The translations under genes and the position numbers were made by a program. Shown piece by piece: positions 6,653 to 10,206 of a DNA stretch of 10,206 nucleotides (positions are counted from its first letter, which is position 1; every line of letters starts with the position of its first letter). The stretch comes from JAQVEM01 sp964616545 (GTDB lineage Bacteria > Actinomycetota > Humimicrobiia > Humimicrobiales > Humimicrobiaceae), in NCBI GenBank assembly GCA_964616545.1, contig CAZTUA010000008.1, forward strand, positions 1 to 10,206, given 5' to 3'. The notes below the pieces were generated by a model. It had not been told where the DNA came from. It saw only the letters and a program-made list of their open reading frames with translations, and ran no database searches.

Positions 6653-6658
6653 TATAAT
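6653..6658 (+). promoter_or_regulatory. possible -10 box for the M23 peptidase gene
   Basis: A perfect TATAAT lies 36 bases before the ATG, and a second TATAAT is at 6661-6666. No convincing -35 box is found at the right distance; the sequence there is TTTTCT. Confidence 0.3.
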
Positions 6659-6694
6659 ACTATAATTAATTTTAAAATTTAGAGAATTCCATTT

Positions 6695-7639
6695 ATGGAA
6701 AATAAGAAAAACAAATTTTTTACTTTGCTGGTTTTATCAGATGTAAGATCAGGTATAAGAAAGATAAGAATTTCCCATAATTTGCTAAGATTGTTATTCA
6801 TTTTTGTAATCATAATAGTAGCATCTGCGGTTATTTTAGTTTCTGATTTGATTATCATGCGCCAGGAGTTAAACGAGAAGGTTGCCGAACTTGAAAGGGC
6901 TAAATACAAGATTAGCTATAAAGAAGTGGAGATGGCAAACCTGGAGAAAAAGACCGAAGAGATAGAAACGAAAACAAAAATTTTAGAAAGCTATTTAAAG
7001 GAAGTTGAAGACCTTGACCGCATGGTAAGAGATATAACAGGTAAAGGCGGATATGAACAAGAAGTAACTGTCTATACTGCAGATTTAAGTTCAAATATTG
7101 AGTTTGAGGAAGATCCCAATGAGATTTATTATTATATAAGCGACCAGGAAGAAGGACTGGATGATATAGATGCACTTCTTGATGACCTTCTAAGTGTTGC
7201 CCCCGAGTTATCAGTGGTACTTTCTCAGGACAAACAGGATATGGAAGACCATATATACCTGATGGAACACACGCCCAATATCTGGCCAACATGGGGCAAG
7301 ATCACATCTCTCTTTGGCGAAAGGAGAGGCGGCTACAGACATAAGGGTCTGGATATTGCCAATAAGACAGGCATAAACATACATGCGACTGCAAGCGGGG
7401 TAGTAATTTTTTCAGGCTGGCACGGTGGTTACGGCAGGAAAGTTATGATTTATCATGGATTTGGGTATACAACGGTTTATGCTCATCTAAGCAGGATATA
7501 TGTTGATGTCGGCGATGAGGTAGCAAAGGATGATATAATAGGAACTATGGGAAGTAGCGGAAACAGCACCGGAACACATCTACATTATGAAGTCCTTGTA
7601 GATGGTATCCCCCAGGATCCTATGAATTTTCTTCCATAA
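6695..7639 (+). CDS. membrane-anchored M23 (LytM-type) peptidoglycan endopeptidase
   Basis: The 314-residue product has a basic cytoplasmic tail (1-30), one membrane segment (about 31-54), an outward coiled coil (about 56-112), an acidic linker (135-185) and a C-terminal M23 domain (about 200-314). M23 enzymes are zinc-dependent endopeptidases that cut peptidoglycan cross-bridges. All expected residues are present: zinc ligands His216 and Asp220 (in RHKGLDIA) and His297 (in HLH), and catalytic His264 (VYAHLS) and His295. An intact active site argues against a catalytically dead, EnvC-like regulator. The coiled coil followed by a LytM domain resembles division or elongation hydrolases that are held at the membrane. 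The ribosome-binding site is weak (AGAGAA about eight bases before the ATG). It lies 150 bp after the CARDB-like gene. Confidence 0.94.
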   Translation: MENKKNKFFTLLVLSDVRSGIRKIRISHNLLRLLFIFVIIIVASAVILVSDLIIMRQELNEKVAELERAKYKISYKEVEMANLEKKTEEIETKTKILESYLKEVEDLDRMVRDITGKGGYEQEVTVYTADLSSNIEFEEDPNEIYYYISDQEEGLDDIDALLDDLLSVAPELSVVLSQDKQDMEDHIYLMEHTPNIWPTWGKITSLFGERRGGYRHKGLDIANKTGINIHATASGVVIFSGWHGGYGRKVMIYHGFGYTTVYAHLSRIYVDVGDEVAKDDIIGTMGSSGNSTGTHLHYEVLVDGIPQDPMNFLP

Positions 7640-7746
7640 GAAATATTCAAATTTATAGAGCCTGTTTTTTACGCCATTTTTAATCTATAAAATATATATT
7701 TAATATTTTTATATATGATGAGTCTTAATTTAATAAAAATAATAGT

Positions 7747-8586
7747 ATGAATATCAAAAAGAAAATAGCATATCTTGGCCCGCCTGGAACGTTTACAGAA
7801 GAGGCTCTTGATAAATATGTAAAAGATACCGGTAATATTGAAAAGTCACCTTATGCAACTGTCGTAGAAGTAATTAAAAGCGTAGACAGAGGTGAGGCTG
7901 ACGAAGGATTGGTACCCATTGAAAACTCTCTTGAGGGTTCGGTAAATATTACCCAGGATATTCTTACCTTTGAAAGCGAAGCAAAAATAATAGGTGAAGT
8001 GACCATTCCGGTAAAACACAGCCTTATTGGTAAAAAGAAAATCAAACTCCAAAATATAAAGAAGATAATCTCGCATCCTCATGCTACTGCACAGTGCAGG
8101 AGGTTCATCTCAACAAATTTAAAGGGTGTTGAAATAATAGCAGCCAATAGTACAGCTGAGGCTGTTAAGATATTGAGAAAAGAAAATGATGACATAGCTG
8201 CAATAGGGACAAAGACAGCGGCAAAAATTTACGGCCTTAAAATAATTGAAAGTGACATAGAGGACAATAAAGATAATAAAACAAGATTTGTTTTTATAGG
8301 AAATAAAATACCGCCTAAAACAGGCAATGATAAGACTTCAATAGTCTGCTTTCTCAGGGAAGACAGGCCGGGGAGTCTGTATAAAATTTTAAGAGAATTT
8401 GCGAGCAGAAATATAAATTTAACAAGGCTCGAATCCAGGCCGGCCAAAAAAAACATTGGAGATTATGTATTTATGATAGACCTTGACGGTCATCTGCACG
8501 ATGAGAATGTTTTTGAAACGATAGAAGTTTTAAGAAAAAGTGTATATATCGTAAAAATTTTGGGCTCATACCCTAAAAGTAAATAG
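7747..8586 (+). CDS. pheA: prephenate dehydratase
   Basis: The 279-residue monofunctional enzyme converts prephenate to phenylpyruvate in phenylalanine synthesis, in the cytosol. The catalytic domain (1-185) shows AYLGPPGTFTEEA (8-20), VPIENSLEGSVN (56-67), SHPHATAQCRRF (109-120), the AAIGTKTAA segment (151-159) and the key Thr-Arg-Phe triad (179-181). The ACT regulatory domain (about 196-275) has DRPGSLYKIL and ESRP (229-232), so phenylalanine feedback inhibition is expected. The length is typical for the stand-alone enzyme; no chorismate mutase domain is fused. No ribosome-binding site precedes the ATG at 7747, and the upstream 107 bases are almost entirely A-T. The gene ends 17 bp before serS, so the two are likely co-transcribed. 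Confidence 0.97.
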   Translation: MNIKKKIAYLGPPGTFTEEALDKYVKDTGNIEKSPYATVVEVIKSVDRGEADEGLVPIENSLEGSVNITQDILTFESEAKIIGEVTIPVKHSLIGKKKIKLQNIKKIISHPHATAQCRRFISTNLKGVEIIAANSTAEAVKILRKENDDIAAIGTKTAAKIYGLKIIESDIEDNKDNKTRFVFIGNKIPPKTGNDKTSIVCFLREDRPGSLYKILREFASRNINLTRLESRPAKKNIGDYVFMIDLDGHLHDENVFETIEVLRKSVYIVKILGSYPKSK

Positions 8587-8603
8587 CAATAGCGGAGAGG
8601 CGC

Positions 8604-9866
8604 ATGATTGATATAGAGTTATTCAGAAAAAACCCGGATATCTTTAAATTGGAGATAGAAAAAAGGGGCTTAAAAATTGATGTTTCTACAGGGATTGAGC
8701 TCGATAAAAGAAGAAGAGAGTTGATATCTAAAATTGACCAATTGAGATCTGAAAAAAATACGGCCTCAAAAGAAATACCCGTACTGGAAGATGAAGAAAA
8801 GAATAAAAAAATTGGTCTGATGAAAAAGATAAATAAGAACCTGGGTGAGATGGAGGTAGAACTAAAGGACCTGGAACGTAAATTCTTTGAACACTTTTCA
8901 ATGTATCCCAACTTATCCCACAATACAACGCCGGTGGGCAAAGATGAAAGCGGGAATGTGGTTCTTTCACATTATGGCAGTAAACCTGAATTTGATTTTG
9001 AACCCAGAAACCACATTGAACTTGGAGTAAACCTGGATATACTTGATGAGAAGAGAGCAAGAAAAATTTCAGGTTCAAGATTCGTCTTTTTAAAAAATGA
9101 AGCAGTTTTACTGGAGTTTGCGTTAATACAATATGTCCTAAATGTTTTGATTGGCAAAGGTTTCTCACCTTTGATACCCCCATTTCTGGTAAAGGAGATG
9201 GCGATGTATGGCACAGGATTTTTTCCTGTGGAGAGGACACAGTATTATAAAACTGAGCTTGATGATTTATTCTTAATAGGAACTTCGGAAGTACCTCTCT
9301 GTGCTTACCACTGCGATGAGTTTCTTGACGAGAGCGTTCTTCCTCTAAAATATACTGCTTTTTCTACCTGTTTCAGAAGAGAAGCAGGAAGTTACGGAAA
9401 AGATATGGGTGGGCTTTTTAGAGTTCACCAGTTTGATAAGATTGAAATGTTTATTTTTTCCCATCCAGAAAATTCCTGGGAAGAATATGAGAGCCTTAGG
9501 GAAACACTTGAAGAAATTATGCAGGGACTCGGGTTTCATTATCAAATTACAAACATGTGTACCGGTGATATTGGAAATCCAAATGCAAAGAAATATGATC
9601 TGGAAGCCTGGCTCCCGGGTCAGGAGAAATATAGAGAACTTGCTTCATGCAGCCATGATACTGATTTTCAGGCCAGAAGATTGAATATAAAATACAGAGA
9701 CGGTAAAAAGAAGAACTATGTTCACACAATGAACAGCACTGCATGTGCTATTGGCAGGACTTTAATAGGAATATTCGAAAATTTTCAGGACAGGGAAGGG
9801 AATATAAGAGTCCCGGAAGTGCTGGTTCCCTATATGGGCGGAATAAAGATAATTTCTAAAAAATAG
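8604..9866 (+). CDS. serS: serine--tRNA ligase
   Basis: The 420-residue class II aminoacyl-tRNA synthetase charges tRNA-Ser with serine (and tRNA-Sec where present). Residues 1-105 form the N-terminal helical arm, rich in Lys and Glu, which grips the long variable arm of tRNA-Ser. The catalytic domain shows the serine-binding GTSEVPL (226-232), motif 2 FRREAGSYGKDMGGLFRVHQ (257-276) and motif 3 GRTLIGIFEN (384-393) with Arg385. The start is well supported: GGAG at 8594-8597, six bases before the ATG. It follows pheA by 17 bp. A serine tRNA gene begins 167 bp after its stop codon. No domain is missing. Confidence 0.98.
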   Translation: MIDIELFRKNPDIFKLEIEKRGLKIDVSTGIELDKRRRELISKIDQLRSEKNTASKEIPVLEDEEKNKKIGLMKKINKNLGEMEVELKDLERKFFEHFSMYPNLSHNTTPVGKDESGNVVLSHYGSKPEFDFEPRNHIELGVNLDILDEKRARKISGSRFVFLKNEAVLLEFALIQYVLNVLIGKGFSPLIPPFLVKEMAMYGTGFFPVERTQYYKTELDDLFLIGTSEVPLCAYHCDEFLDESVLPLKYTAFSTCFRREAGSYGKDMGGLFRVHQFDKIEMFIFSHPENSWEEYESLRETLEEIMQGLGFHYQITNMCTGDIGNPNAKKYDLEAWLPGQEKYRELASCSHDTDFQARRLNIKYRDGKKKNYVHTMNSTACAIGRTLIGIFENFQDREGNIRVPEVLVPYMGGIKIISKK

Positions 9867-9914
9867 CATAAAAAAATAAATATAAGATACCAGAATAGTT
9901 TATACTATACTTTT

Positions 9915-9929
9915 TATAACCAGGTTATA
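9915..9929 (+). repeat. 15-bp perfect dyad centred on CCAGG, downstream of serS
   Basis: TATAACC-A-GGTTATA is a perfect palindrome around one base, 48 bases after the serS stop codon. A wider pairing, CAGAATA (9891-9897) with TATTCTG (9928-9934), overlaps it and would be an alternative fold. No T run follows. Confidence 0.5.
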
Positions 9930-10012
9930 TTCTGTAAGAATCTATTCTCTGCATTATACAGTAGAACAGAGATTACGGAACGTGAAATTTTCATTTATAA
10001 ATCCTGCTTTTA

Positions 10013-10021
10013 TGTTATAAT
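10013..10021 (+). promoter_or_regulatory. extended -10 promoter of tRNA-Ser
   Basis: TGTTATAAT is a complete extended -10 element (TGn followed by perfect TATAAT). The -35 region is poor, which extended -10 promoters tolerate. Transcription would start near 10028, leaving a leader of only about six bases. The tRNA can therefore be made independently of serS. Confidence 0.5.
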
Positions 10022-10033
10022 TTTTCTTTGTCC

Positions 10034-10125
10034 GGAGAGGTGGCAGAGTCTGGTTGAATGCGGCGGTCTTGAAAACCGTTGAAGGTTTATACCTTCCGGG
10101 GGTTCAAATCCCTCCCTCTCCGCCA
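10034..10125 (+). tRNA. tRNA-Ser (anticodon UGA)
   Basis: The acceptor stem GGAGAGG (10034-10040) pairs with CCTCTCC (10115-10121). The discriminator is G10122, as expected for serine, and CCA is encoded at 10123-10125. The stem GCGGT/ACCGT closes the loop CTTGAAA, giving anticodon TGA at 10070-10072, which reads UCA and other UCN codons. The long variable arm GAAGGT-TTAT-ACCTTC (10081-10096) is the main determinant for SerRS. The T arm GGGGG-TTCAAAT-CCCTC has one mismatch or wobble. Confidence 0.97.
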
Positions 10126-10167
10126 TAAAATCAATAAAGCCTGCATGTCTGGATGAAGTTATGCTAT

Positions 10168-10196
10168 GTAAAATATGCCATAAGTGCATATTTTAC
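10168..10196 (+). repeat. 11-bp perfect inverted repeat after tRNA-Ser
   Basis: GTAAAATATGC (10168-10178) and GCATATTTTAC (10186-10196) are perfect arms around the seven-base loop CATAAGT. It starts 43 bases after the tRNA. The sequence after it is GGGATTTGAA, not a T tract, so it is not a standard intrinsic terminator on this strand. A factor-dependent end, a hairpin limiting 3' trimming, or an operator for a gene beyond the edge are all possible. Confidence 0.6.
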
Positions 10197-10206
10197 GGGA
10201 TTTGAA

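Noticed and set aside
8728..9240. 170-residue minus-strand reading frame inside serS
   Set aside because: It lies wholly opposite a certain gene, and its composition has no domain-like pattern.

Overview
The window is about 10.2 kb of AT-rich bacterial chromosome with ordinary housekeeping content. There are no phage genes, insertion sequences or CRISPR arrays. Every complete gene lies on the + strand; a divergent gene probably begins at the extreme left edge on the - strand. Arginine is mostly AGA/AGG and isoleucine often ATA. Non-ATG starts are used, and all three tRNA genes encode their own CCA. Conserved protein features (YchF, SerS, prephenate dehydratase) are bacterial. The mix of Glu-rich anchored surface proteins, a CARDB-like protein and a long-coiled-coil M23 peptidase suggests an uncultivated low-GC anaerobe, for example a deep-branching actinobacterial, firmicute-like or atribacterial lineage. 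That placement is inference and weak.

Layout. Positions 1-284 hold a divergent promoter and probable gene start, then the tRNA-Leu(CAG) promoter. tRNA-Leu is at 285-371. Positions 372-637 are AT-rich and show only a weak promoter. An anchored surface protein with an acidic stalk, an Ig-like domain and an unrecognised C-terminal beta domain is at 638-1816, followed by tRNA-Ala(GGC) at 2025-2099. Next come a QueG-like double 4Fe-4S protein (2171-3103), a bacterial PH-domain membrane protein (3224-3817), a YjbQ/UPF0047 protein (3841-4257) and the GTPase/ATPase ychF (4323-5420). Two envelope genes follow: a CARDB-like membrane-anchored protein (5519-6544) with its own good promoter, and an M23 metallopeptidase (6695-7639). 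The right end has pheA (7747-8586) and serS (8604-9866), spaced as an operon, then tRNA-Ser(UGA) (10034-10125) and a perfect hairpin at the edge.

How the genes relate. The PH-domain and YjbQ genes are 24 bp apart and pheA and serS 17 bp apart, so both pairs are probably co-transcribed. SerS lies next to a tRNA it would charge. Genes 1, CARDB and M23 all act at or outside the membrane.

Most notable points. (1) ychF appears to start at an AUU codon: the P-loop lies upstream of the first ATG/GTG/TTG in frame, and a GGGAG ribosome-binding site sits six bases before the AUU. (2) An 11-bp perfect hairpin lies just upstream of that site. (3) The QueG-like protein keeps all its cluster cysteines but has lost motifs expected of true epoxyqueuosine reductase. 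I found no convincing evidence of a new multi-gene system.
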